DNA from: Phoronis australis
Taxonomy: Eukaryota > Phoronida > Phoronidae
Direction: 5' to 3'
DNA: 64,000 nt
Assembly (NCBI GenBank): GCA_002633005.1
Contig: NMRA01000619.1
Span: forward strand, 87,294 to 151,293
Translations under genes and position numbers: made by a program
Notes under the pieces: model-generated
What the model saw: only the letters and a program-made list of their open reading frames with translations
What the model was told of the DNA's origin: nothing
Database searches by the model: none
In this document: piece after piece, positions 32,143-43,081 of the stretch
How positions within the stretch are numbered: position 1 is the stretch's first letter
How the letters are laid out: each line of letters starts with the position of its first letter

Positions 32143-33843
32143 TGATTAAGGCATCCTTCGCAAGGGTCATCGACCCCCCCATCAAACCCAGTACTCATTG
32201 CACTCTCCAAGCTGACGGCAAGTCACCGCTGTTTGTAGTCTGGGAAACATCACTCTCGGTTTCCCAAAATGACCAAAAATTGCTCCTCGAGGCGCTGTTC
32301 AACCAGCAAAGCGTCAAATCACGATCCGAGGGACTGACATAATCACCTACGGCTCTGGGACAAAGTCTGCCAAAAGCCCCCACTTTGTCCGCCTCACAAA
32401 GTCACATGTTATGATCACCGAGGTACTCCACAGTTTTGTGGCCAGGGGATTTTTTGGAGGTTACCGTCCCACCAGAAGTTGATCCTGATGGATTCCTCGC
32501 TTTTGAGCCACGGCTTGATACTGGCATCCACTCAAGTAAGCCATGGCCTCAGTCTGCTATAGTTGAGTCTGTAGGCGGCAAGATTCGGATTGTAAACTGT
32601 TCCATGGAACTATACAACATTCCTCGTAACAACCACTTTGGTCAAGTTCGCGCTACCGCCCCGAACTTCCAGCTAGTCACGGACTCTGTACCACCAACCA
32701 GCTCCACGCATACTCTCACAGAATCTCCTACAACACAGTATTCGAGCACTGCTGTGTTGGATCCTGACTCTTTGCTGTCACCTGAGACCAGACGACTCTT
32801 TTGCAGTGTCATGAGTGAGTACAACCAGGTGTTTAGCCCTCGCGTTCCTGGCTACAATGGGTCTGCCGGTCCATTCAAAGCTGTGGTGAACATGGGTCCC
32901 GTCCAACCACCCCAGCGAAAGGGACGTGACAAACTCGTGGACTTACAAACCAAGTTTGATGATCTTGAGAAGGAAGGTATCTTTCGTAGACCGGAGGACA
33001 TCGGCATCACCGTCGAGTACATGAATTCTTCTTTTCTAGTGAAGAAGCCAAACGGCGGGTTTCGTCTAGTCACTGCCTTCGCGGATGTAGGTCGTTACTG
33101 CCAGCCCCAACCATCCCTTATGCCCAATGTAGATACCACACTTCGCACCATCGCAATGCAGGAGGTACCTCATCGTTACGGACCTCACCAGTGCCTTCTA
33201 CCAGATACCATTGGACCGTTCTTCTATGAAATACTGTGGCGTCTGCACTCCCTTTTAAGGGGTGTGTGTCTATACCCGTGCTGCCATGGGTATGCCCGGC
33301 TCAGAAACTGCACTCGAAGAACTCATGTGTCGCGTCCTTGGAGACCTTCTCCAAGAGGGCAAAGTCGCAAAACTGGCTGATGATTTGTATTGCGGTGCGG
33401 ATACCCCAGATGATCTCTTTACAATATGGACCCATGTACTCCGGGCCCTGGACAGGTGTAACCTCCATCTTTCACCTACCAAGATCGTCGTTTGCCCAAG
33501 GTCAACCACTGTCCTGGGGTGGATTTGGTCAGATGGCAATATCTCCGCAAGCCCTCATCGTACAGCTACACTCTCGTCCTGCCCCAAACCTGATGATGTC
33601 CGTGGTTTACGTTCCTTCATTGGTGCCTACAAAGCTCTTGGTCGAGTCCTACCTGCGTGTCACCAGGCTCTTGCACCGTTAGAAGAGTCAATTGCAGGCA
33701 TGAAATCCCAGGATAAGGTGACATGGAATGACAGTCTTTGTGATTCCTTTGATCGCGCCCAAGTCTCTCAAGTCGCACAAGAGCATCCTGTTACCCCGTC
33801 CCTCAGACCAATTGTAGATCGTCACGGATGGGTCTGTCACTAG
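32143..33843 (+). pseudogene. pol remnant: protease second half and reverse transcriptase
   Basis: LIKASFARVIDPPIK begins the resumed protease. A long linker leads to the reverse transcriptase: SSFLVKKPNGGFRLVTAF, then in a shifted frame [13 protein letters not shown] (first catalytic aspartate), and in a third frame [15 protein letters not shown] and KLADDLYCG (the catalytic DD box; Leu replaces the usual Tyr/Val before ADD). Frameshifts lie near 33160 and 33240. The thumb/connection region ([17 protein letters not shown]) follows. Confidence 0.82.
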
Positions 33844-34235
33844 TCATGGAATAGAGGCAACGCTCTGTCACACGTGGACAGAAGCTGCGTCTTGCTGGGT
33901 TTTACAGCGCCAAACTTCGCAAACACCAAGTCACTTGGCTCCCGTGCCAGATTGAGGCTCTATCTATAGCTGCTGCCGTCAAACACGTCAGTCCGTTTAT
34001 TATCCAATCGAAGCATCGGACTTGTCTCCTCACAGACAGCAGGCCGTGTGTAGAGGCAGTAGAGAAACTATGTAGAGGAGAATTCTCATCTAGTCCTCGT
34101 GTAACTTCGTTTCTGTCTATTGTCAGCCACTACCAGGTTCACTTGTCACACCTAGCTGGTTCCAAAAACATTCCGTCAGACTTCGCGAGTCGCAACGCTC
34201 CAGACTGCAGCGACCCACGTTGCCAAGTATGATCG
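33810..34235 (+). pseudogene. pol remnant: RNase H domain
   Basis: [15 protein letters not shown] at about 33821 gives the first RNase H aspartate. After a frameshift, [26 protein letters not shown] (catalytic Glu) and [11 protein letters not shown] (catalytic Asp) follow in order, ending near [11 protein letters not shown]. This is a complete but frame-broken RNase H of the Ty3/Gypsy type. Confidence 0.75.
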
Positions 34236-34399
34236 TTTATCATCGCCATGGAAGATTCTGCCGTGAGACATACCTGCGTTGACGACATCCTGCAAGGATC
34301 GACTCGTCTCCCATTCACGACTCGCTCCACCTGGATTGCTACTCAGTTGGAATGTCCCGATCTTTGATGTGTCCATGCTCATCAGAAACAGGGCACTCG

Positions 34400-35807
34400 C
34401 CCTTCTAAGAAGCTCACTTCCTTACCAGACGTGAAGCGTTACCTCAGGGTTACCACTATCTCCCGTGATGGTCTACTCGTTGTACGTCGAAGACAACCCG
34501 TTTGGTGCTTCCGAGATGATTGTCGTGCCCCGGGTTGCTTACTGCCATTCACATCAAGCTTGACCACCCTTCCAAGCATCAACTGAAGCTAGTTGTCAGC
34601 CACCACTTCTACGCGTTGGATTTCGATAAAGCCATTGACCGTGTTTCTAAATCATGCCATGTATGTACGTCCCTGAAAGCCTCTCCCTGTGCTTTTGTCC
34701 CACAATCAACTACTGACCCGCCAGAGGTTCCAGGCATTTGCTCTGCTGCAGATGTCTTGAAGCGTTCGCACCAGCTCATTCTTCTTGTGCGTGAAATGGT
34801 CACATCGTATTCCTCCACTTGTCTTATTGACACTGAGACACATACTGTGCTCCGAGACGCTCTATTTCAACTCCTGTCAGAACTACTCCCATTTGATGGA
34901 TCGTCGGCCATTGTCCGGGTAGATCCCGCCCCTGGGTTTCGTGCGCTCCGGAACAACAAGCTGTTAAACTCAGTTGGCATACGTCTAGAAGTTGACGCGT
35001 CAAGAACACAAACAAGGACCCCGTTGCAGAAAAGGCAATTGCTGAACTTGAGAACGAGTTGTTACGCCAGCAACCTGGAGGGGGTCCAGTGACTAAGCTA
35101 GGTCTGAGCATCGCCACAGCCCGACTCAATTCCCGTCTTCGCTCTCGTGGTTTGTCATTTCAAGAAATGTGGCTCCAGCGAAATCAGTATACCAATGAAC
35201 AGCTCCCTGTGTCTGACAGAGAAATGATCTTACAACAACACCGTGCCCAGACTGCGAACCATTCACACAGCGAAAGATCGAAGAATAACGCCCTACCTCT
35301 TTGGCTGTAGGTGATCTAGTGTACCTCCACGCAGATCGCGACAAAACCAAGTCTCGTGATCGATACTTGGTAGTGTCCATCGAGGACAACTGGTGTTATA
35401 TCCACAAGTTTGTTGGTTCGCAACTACGCTCCACATCATACAAAGTCAAACTGGATGATTGCTACGTTGCGCCCGAGTTTTTCTCACCGCGTGCCGAGTT
35501 GCCTTCATCAGCTCCGACGCTGGATGACGACGATGTACCATACTCCACTGACACTCGTCCTGTTGGTATGCCGTCCGCCGATTCTTCATCTGTCACGTTG
35601 CCTCCTGATCTTCAGCTTCCGCCTGTTCCTCAGGCATTGTCGCTGGCTCCGGACGATTCCACCGTTTCTTCTAATGACGACAACCCCTGCGATGTACCCA
35701 ACGCTTGCTCTGGTGCCCAGTCTGCTCTCACAGAGGCTGGCGACTGCTGTCGACCGAAACGTTCTCAGCGCTCACCCTCGTATTTACAGGATTACATACT
35801 TAACTAA
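34400..35807 (+). pseudogene. pol remnant: integrase and C-terminal tail
   Basis: The zinc-binding part is visible as [11 protein letters not shown] ... SCHVCTSLK (HH-CC). The core has AADVLKRS and IVRVDPAPGFRAL (two candidate catalytic aspartates) and a shifted-frame AEKAIAELENE region for the third acidic residue. From 35301 an intact 168-codon frame carries VGDLVYLHADRDKTKSRDRY, resembling the SH3-like/GPY integrase C-terminal fold. It ends in an acidic, proline/serine-rich tail shortly before the 3' LTR. Frameshifts separate the parts. Confidence 0.78.
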
Positions 35808-35886
35808 GGACAGTTAAAGTTTCCTCATTTTTATTAGCCTACTTATTTGTTGTTAGTTTATGTTTTTGTGGAGAAATAGAAGTCAC

Positions 35887-36039
35887 GCCAGTCTGCCAGA
35901 TGTCGTTTCGCTGTAGTCAGCGCCCTCTCTCTCTGCCGTCTGCCATTTTGTCCTGGTATCGTTCATTCTATTCAGCTCTCAACAAACCTCAGTGTTTCGT
36001 CCGCAGTTGTTCGTTCTGCATAAACAATTCCCTTCTGGC
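35887..36039 (+). repeat. 3' LTR of the Gypsy-like element
   Basis: 153 bp, the same length as the 5' LTR with about six differences. The AATAAA of the 5' copy reads AACAAA here. It is preceded by a weak purine tract (GGAGAAATAGAAG). The flanking family 1 sequence resumes at 36045. Confidence 0.85.
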
Positions 36040-36109
36040 GCAGCAACATTAGTTAAATCTGCTAACGCCAGTTTGACTGAGACGCAATAAGCGAAAAACA
36101 AAATGACTA

Positions 36110-39100
36110 GAAGTTTTTTAGATGATACACAAACGTACCATGACGTATTGCCAACCTTTGAACTCAGAAATCAGAGGCAGCAAATCGGTAACCCAGTGAG
36201 GCACACTGTCCCTTTGGTCGCCACACATCCTCGACAACCAGGCAATAACATTCATCAAAATTGGGGAGAATTTGACATCTTTCCAGGAGTTATGGGAATT
36301 AATTCTTCAAAATATGAGAGCTTCCCACCTAAAGAGAATTTGGACGGTTGGCAAAACCATTGTCGCATTTCTCTGGCCCGATTATTTCGACCTTTTAACC
36401 TAATAAATCGCTGACCTCATTTGCTGGAACTAGTCAAGTGGGCGTGAAATTGAGGGTTGCGAGGTCACGGCATGTTGACAAGACAGCAAGATGGCTGATG
36501 GCCATGTAGCTGATATCTGATTAACTTTTGAAACGGACTGCCGTATGAATATCAGCGTGAATTCACTGAACTCGTTGAAGAATACTTTGCGTATGGCGAC
36601 GAGGGCAAATCAGTGACAGCGACGCGTTGTCTGACAGCAACTCATCGCATCAGGAGTTTGATTATCAACCCATCGTGAACACGCGGGTTACATTGGAACA
36701 AGCAGAACTTGAAGAAAACAGTCCAGATTAGCTTACTCGCAGAACAATGTTTCGTTCCTGCAAAGCCTATGGATCTGGGTGCAAGCAACTGAAAGTTACT
36801 GCTAGAGAAAATGATCTTTGACTGGGCTATTTCACGCAATTTGATGTTCAGGACATCATTGCTCTGCAGTTGTCAGTGACGGACATGGATAGGGATGACT
36901 CATTGTCATTTATTTTCAAAATTGTTGATACTAACGTATAATTTTGAATTACTATGAACAAAAGTAAGCCACTAATGTTTATTTTGTAATCGTCTGCAAT
37001 TTATTTTATTAAACGTCGCCAAATTATACTTTAACTACCTTGTTTTACTTGCGGTAACCCCTTTTGCCACAAGTGGACTGATCCAGTTTGCAGTTGGCTG
37101 GGAATTTTATTGATCCAGTTCGACTAGCCCAACATGAATATCACTGCTTTTTGGGGGCCGGTTCCATGAAAATGAAATTACATTTTTGAGACCTTGGGTC
37201 ATGCGAGAGTTAGTTACTTGAAACAGTGAAAACCAATTTAGTCAAACCAATTCCAATGGAGCACTGTAATCTTTTATTTTAAAGATGCAAAAGATTTCAT
37301 GATTTTGGGCATCTTAAACTCGAAAGTAGTTGTTTGTTAAATTTCGAGTTAAGGGACTTACTTCATGCCAGTGTTTAGTCAATGGACCTTACTTAGTGTT
37401 ATTCTCATGTTGCACGTTTGGTGTTTATGTTTCGTTTTCAGATTTACAGTTGCTTATAAATCCCCCGAAACTTTTGAATAGTCATTACACTTTGATGGCA
37501 GTCATCTTGAATTATTCCCCGTGACAACCTGTGATTATACTCTATGCTTCAACAGTTCCACATTCTTGACAAGATTAACATGCCTATGAATTATTGTAGT
37601 AACTGGCAATTGGTTAACTTCATTTATATATTCATTTAAGTTTTACAGTGGCTATTTTGAATTATGAGTTGCCATTGCTTTCTTGTGGTTAGTTTTAGCT
37701 CTTTTTAAAAAATTCTCCCTTTTCCTAAGCATGAATCTCTTTCATTTACATGGTGGCCAATGCATTTTCATTGAATGGTGTTCATTTTGGAAAATGGACG
37801 CAATTATGTAATAATGTCAATATTTTTCCAATTTTTGATTAATTTTATTTTTGTATGTTGTTTTGTAAAATAAGTCTAAAATGTAACAATCAATTGCAGG
37901 TTGCTATGGAAATTTTAAAGACACAAATATCACTTTTCCCGGCCATTTACCTAAGTTCAAAATTTTTGCTTGTCCGGACTAGAAATGGCAACATCTCGGC
38001 CTTTTGTTAAGATAGGGACATGTTTCATACATCAAAATGATCAGAAAATACTGTATTTTCAGAAAAAAATAACAATCACAAAAATGACAAATCCCTAGTT
38101 AAGACTCATTTTGTGGTGCTGGCTCACATTTAAAACCAACGTTCTTTTGGGAAGTGGCCCTTTGTCAAGATCAACGCAAATTAACTTTTTAGTCTTTTTT
38201 GTAATATTTAAAATTCATTGTACCAACTTAACTGCTCTCAGTGCTAGCTATTACCTTTCCACTTCATTAGCTGAGATCTACATCAATACAAAAGGCGTGG
38301 TGAATAGGAATTGTAAAAGTTGTCTGGGTCTTAGGGAATCAGAGTGGTGACCAGTGAAAGGGAGAAATTCTCCACATTCTCCTGTTGTCCTCTGGTAATG
38401 TGATGCAAACAGAGCAATAAATGGTCAGCACAGCTTGGAGATCAACCAGTGTGTCAACTGGTTTATAACTGTTGAACTCTGATTTAGCAGACTGTGGTTG
38501 TACACCTAGAAATTAGGAACCTGGTGAAAAGCAATGCCGTAGAACAAGAGATTTCAATATGGTAGAAAGTAAAAGAGTGCAAAGACAAAAATAAAAATTT
38601 ATCACAGGCAAAACAACAAATTTCAGGGCAAAAAATCCTCAAGTATAACACATGAATTGAATCTATAGAATACAGTGTTTTTGTAAAAAAAGTTGTTCGC
38701 TGTTTTGGGTACTACAGTTACTGGAATCAAAAATGTCCCTGAAAAATCCAACGTACAAAGAACTTACAGTTTAATAAGTTCTTATGCACCAAAAATACTT
38801 TAATTCTAAAGTGATTGCATTAGAATTAAATGGTCAAGTTCCAAGTAAAAATGAACAATGACCTAACAGTGTGAATGAATCTGTTGTTAGGAATATCTGA
38901 TTAGTTGCTAAAGTTTTTGTTGAGAGCCAGTTAACATGATAGAGCCATTGGTAAGTGACTGTCTATTCTCAAGCAGTTCTTTGGTAGACCTAGCAAAGTC
39001 AACAACATAAATTAGGTATTAACTGATGTTATCAGGCTTGGTCTGACCTACATAATTCAGGACTACATGACTGGCAATCATTATCCTGATGGTGGGGGGA

Positions 39101-39932
39101 TAATACTGGTTCTGAAATGTAATGGGGATGAAATGAAATGGGGATAGTCAACCACCATTAGATATGACTGCTGGATTGTGTATCTGATCGGGATGAAAGA
39201 CTAGATTCATCTGCATCAATCAGTTTCGCAAAAGGCTAGTTGTTCACTTGTCAGTTGCAATGTTAATTTTTTTTCACCCTCATTAATGTTATCACCAAAA
39301 TTAGTGATGGGGTGGTCTGGTGTACCCTTGCCAGTTCTTATAGTCTATCTTAAGTAAACAAAATTTGACAAATTTCACTCACTCACACTTACAGACATTC
39401 ACACACATGATTTGATGATGTTGACAATGATAATAACAACACCAATAATAATAATACCAATAATAATAACATCAATAAAAATAACACCAATAATAATAAC
39501 ACCAATAAAAATAACACCAATAATAATAACACCAATAATTACTGTAAACCGCTGCTTGACACCGATCAATTCGTTCCGTGTCAGTTGCGCCGGACCAAAA
39601 GTTAGTGTCTTCATTGGACTATTAACTGGGAGTCCTCGTAGTTTTAAAATGTGTTTGTTCAAACGGAAGAAATTCTAATTGACAGTGGGCGTCCAAATGA
39701 TTCATTGAGCGTCCTTGCCTGGGAGTCCGTACGCTGCATGAAGGCTTGCCACGAACACTGCCATTACTATTGAGATGTATGAGATGTACTTACACTCTCG
39801 GAGTTCCATAGGGTCGTAACCCCGCTGATGGTGCGCCATCTTATGAAACCTCTAAGGCTGAAAAAAATTAGAAAAGTTCAGCCAGCTTACAACTTCCAGG
39901 AACCTCAGTAGCTTTTTATTTATTTATTGAAG
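36110..39932. other. Intergenic sequence with an AATAATAAC microsatellite
   Basis: No recognisable gene. A run of ATAATAACACCAATAAAAAT-type repeats fills about 39418-39545 and creates a spurious I/V/G-rich minus-strand frame. Short open frames at 36103-36414 and 38111-38350 show no recognisable domain. Confidence 0.6.
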
Positions 39933-40626
39933 TACGGTGTTTCCCCTATTAGTTCGTACACTAGTGTACGAACTATTTTTCCCTTGAGCTTCATATACCA
40001 ATTAAAGGAGAATGCCACCCAAAAAACAACTTATTTTGTATAATTTAGATCGAGTAGTTCTACTCGATAACGGCATGTTCGGTTGCGTTACCTGACACCT
40101 GACGGCAGACAGAGGTGTTGAAGTTATCCAATGACGTCATTGGTTTCACACGCAGTCTGTTCAGCAGTTCACAATATGGGTGTCAGCTTATCATTTGAAT
40201 TCATTGTTTAACACCAATAAATCACCAAACTTCAATATAAACCCTTAAAAATACACAGAGTTCTTATAAAACCTGTTGTTTTATTTTGCTATTACGTATT
40301 TATTGGTATTTGGACATACCGTAGCCTGTAAAGTTCGACACGTCAATTTACCAAGGTCCGTAGCAGGACTTTGGCGATCCGTGAAATACAGACAAGAGAA
40401 CCTATGTTGTTTAGACTTGTGATTTTTTAGTTCTAAACACACAAAATGCTTGTTATCCCGGCCAGTGGCTCGGAACCCGATCACTCCCGTCGCAGCCGGA
40501 CTGACTCGTAATCCTGGCCAGTGGCTCGGAACCCGATCAGGCCCATTGCGGCCACCGGAACTGGTGCGAATATAAACCAGCTTGAGTTAGAAACTAAACC
40601 TCCAGTCACAAAAAGACTGTAATAGT

Positions 40627-40785
40627 CAGTGCTGTAGTGGTAAAAGTAGAGGTAAGTAGGCGCCGAAAGCCCACCGTATCACCTTGAGCACTGAACGTAA
40701 GTTACGGTGCGGAGGAGCTACGTTCAAATGCCAAAAGGAGGTTGGCTGAGCCTACATGTGCCTAAGCCCCATTACAACAACACTG
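40627..40785 (+). mobile_element. Small hAT-like MITE
   Basis: 159 bp bounded by CAGTGCTGTAGTGG and CAACAACACTG. CAGTG ends and the adjoining GTAATAGT / ATGATAGT (6 of 8 identical) suit hAT elements with an 8-bp target duplication. Copies A and B of the host element lack this insert, which confirms it as an insertion. Confidence 0.7.
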
Positions 40786-41386
40786 ATGATAGTGAGCCAA
40801 AGAAATAATGTGCACGTAATTCTATACGTGAATTAGCCATGAAACTGAAAATCTACTTACTTGTCAGGGGCCGTGAAGTCGGGTTCCCCTTCCACAGACC
40901 GTCAGGGCAAAGGTTGTACATTAACAATGATTTGAATAATATATTTGTATTTCTAAATAAAGATTCCCCTATCATGTGACCATAGAATATAAAATCGAGT
41001 AATTGTTTCGCAACAGCTTTCTGTCAGCAAACACTGAATTAGCATGCGCTTACGGCCTCAGTGCCCGCTCAATATAGGCCTACCTTTATTCATTGCCGGC
41101 ATCAAAAGCCAGTAACGCAGTGGTTTATTCATTGCTGGTGTTGTGAATGTTGGTTTGTGTGGTCTCGTCTTTCGTGTTGTCTTGTGTGTTCGTGTTCGTC
41201 CGTGGGTTTCCGTCAGTGGCCGGATGTTGTAAGTTCTAGTTTTGTCACGTGACTGGGGAATCGAGAGCTCTCTGTTCGTGTGGCACTGCTGCACGCAGGA
41301 CGTCTGCGTTTGTGGGTCTTCAACTCAAGCGTGTATTCAAGCTTTCATATGAGTAAAGGTAAGCTGCACGAGAACCTGTGTATCAA

Positions 41387-41534
41387 NNNNNNNNNNNNNN
41401 NNNNNNNNNNNNNNNNNNNNNNNNNNNNNNNNNNNNNNNNNNNNNNNNNNNNNNNNNNNNNNNNNNNNNNNNNNNNNNNNNNNNNNNNNNNNNNNNNNNN
41501 NNNNNNNNNNNNNNNNNNNNNNNNNNNNNNNNNN
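41387..41534. other. Assembly gap (148 N)
   Basis: A run of undetermined bases covers the end of the 5' LTR, the primer binding site and the beginning of the gag frame. The size may be an estimate. Confidence 0.95.
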
Positions 41535-43081
41535 TTAAAGCTCATCCACACTCAAGTTTCGACCAAATTGTGGATCATATGACCTATCGTTTTGGGGCAG
41601 ATGTCGAGTGCAATGAAGTGCACCAACTTAGGTTCCAGTCAGCCAAGCAGACTTCTGACGAGTCCTTAGAACAATGGGCTGACCGTCTTACAAGTTTATT
41701 CTTGTTGGCCTTTCCAGAGGCGAGGGACTCTGATAAAGCTCAGGCGGTTCTTCGGTTCTGTTTAGGTCTACAGGATAGAGAGGTTGCGCAGTTGGCTATA
41801 AACAGTCGACCAAGTACACTCATGGCTGCCTTGAATGCCGCTAGGTGGTTTTCAACAACCAAAGACTTGATGGCTACTTCCAATTCACCGAAGTCAGTAT
41901 CTTTTTGTAGAGAAGGGAATATGGAAGGAGATGAAGTTGCTGTTCGCCAAGTAACCAAGAAGCCAGCTCTTAAGTTCATTCCTCGTAGCTCCTTAGAGTC
42001 TCGATTAGATGTTCTTGAGGGTAGGTGCAATGACTTAGATGCGTCGGTTTCATTCCTTATGACTGACAATGCTAAGCTTCATAAGAAGATGGATGAGTTA
42101 AAGTCTGACCTTTTAGAAAATCGGAGGGAAGTATCAAACAATTTTAACAAGTTGTTTGCAATGTTACAGACACAGTCGCCGAAGCGACCTTCTCCATCTT
42201 CACCAAGAGTTTCACCGAGTTCATCTCTGGGAAGATCTTCTAATCCTCCTCCCAGGTGTTTCAACTGTGGAGAGCTGGGTCATTATCAGTCGGCTTGTTG
42301 GAATTCTGTTTCAGCTCATCGAACGAACTTTGACCTCCCTGACAGTAAGAAAGTAGTTGGCCTGTTAGGTTTCTTGAAAAAATCGGTTCAGAAATTCATG
42401 AAACGTACTAGTTCGACTGAGGCTTTCCTTTCCAAGACAGCTGAGTCATCTACTCAGACTGCTGGTGAGTTCTCTGTACCTTCAACTGAAGATGATAGAA
42501 CTGTATCTAATCCAGTAGATAGTATTGAAGTTTCAGACCCATCAGTTGATAAGATTGCATATGACTCATTGATTACTCAAGATGTTGCATTTACTGTTTC
42601 ACAGAATGTCCCACTAACTCCAGGGGGGCTGTGTCAGCCTGATTTCATACGAGATGTGGCAGTGAGTAGGAACGTCTGTGTCTCTCCTGCAGCGTCAATT
42701 GGTGAGTCCGTTCCAGAGACCATAAAGATTAAGAAAAGTGCACTTGCATTTCTTCCCAAAGTAGACAAATGTGTTGGAACTAGGCAAGTGATTATGAATC
42801 CTGACTCCAACCCTACACTGGCTACTCAGTCACTTTCTCCATGTGACCTTGACGAGACAGATTTCGGTCTGTCCGGCATTTTTGCTTCAGATGGTGCAGA
42901 TAATGAAAAGTTTGATCTGAAAACTGATGGCTGTTATATTTATAACAATACAACATCTCCGAATGTTTTAAATATTTCAGCTAAACAGTCCGCAGATCCT
43001 GATTTTTCTTTCATTATTAATCGTGAGGTCACGCAACCAGCAGACCTCATGTTTTGTCCACCATTTGTTAATTTTCTGTAG
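41535..43081 (+). CDS. Gag-like protein with CCHC zinc knuckle (5' end in gap)
   Basis: An uninterrupted frame of 515 codons follows the gap. The first 130 residues (HSSFDQIVDHMTYRFG, SLEQWADRLTSLFLLAFPEA) resemble retrotransposon capsid proteins. A predicted coiled-coil-like stretch follows (LHKKMDELKSDLLENRREV). Then comes a single C-x2-C-x4-H-x4-C knuckle, CFNCGELGHYQSAC. The last 250 residues are acidic, serine/threonine-rich and have no protease D-T/S-G motif. The stop is followed by 413 bp before the 3' LTR. The protein would package element RNA but needs reverse transcriptase from another element. The start codon lies in or before the gap. Confidence 0.85.

Larger units (their letters stand above)
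29644..36039 (+). mobile_element. Degenerate Ty3/Gypsy-like LTR retrotransposon
   Basis: Two 153-bp LTRs (29644-29796 and 35887-36039) bound gag, protease, reverse transcriptase, RNase H and integrase remnants in Ty3/Gypsy order. The flanks CCAGC (29639-29643) and GCAGC (36040-36044) look like a 5-bp target duplication with one change. The element is inserted in a family 1 DNA transposon. Its protease is split by a Helentron-like insertion at 31007-32142. Many frameshifts make it inactive. Confidence 0.85.

Noticed and set aside
36103-36414. 103-codon plus-strand frame
   Set aside because: No recognisable domain, no splice context; it begins at the edge of a truncated transposon.
39399-39678. 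Isoleucine/valine-rich open frames resembling a membrane peptide
   Set aside because: They translate an ATAATAACACC microsatellite.
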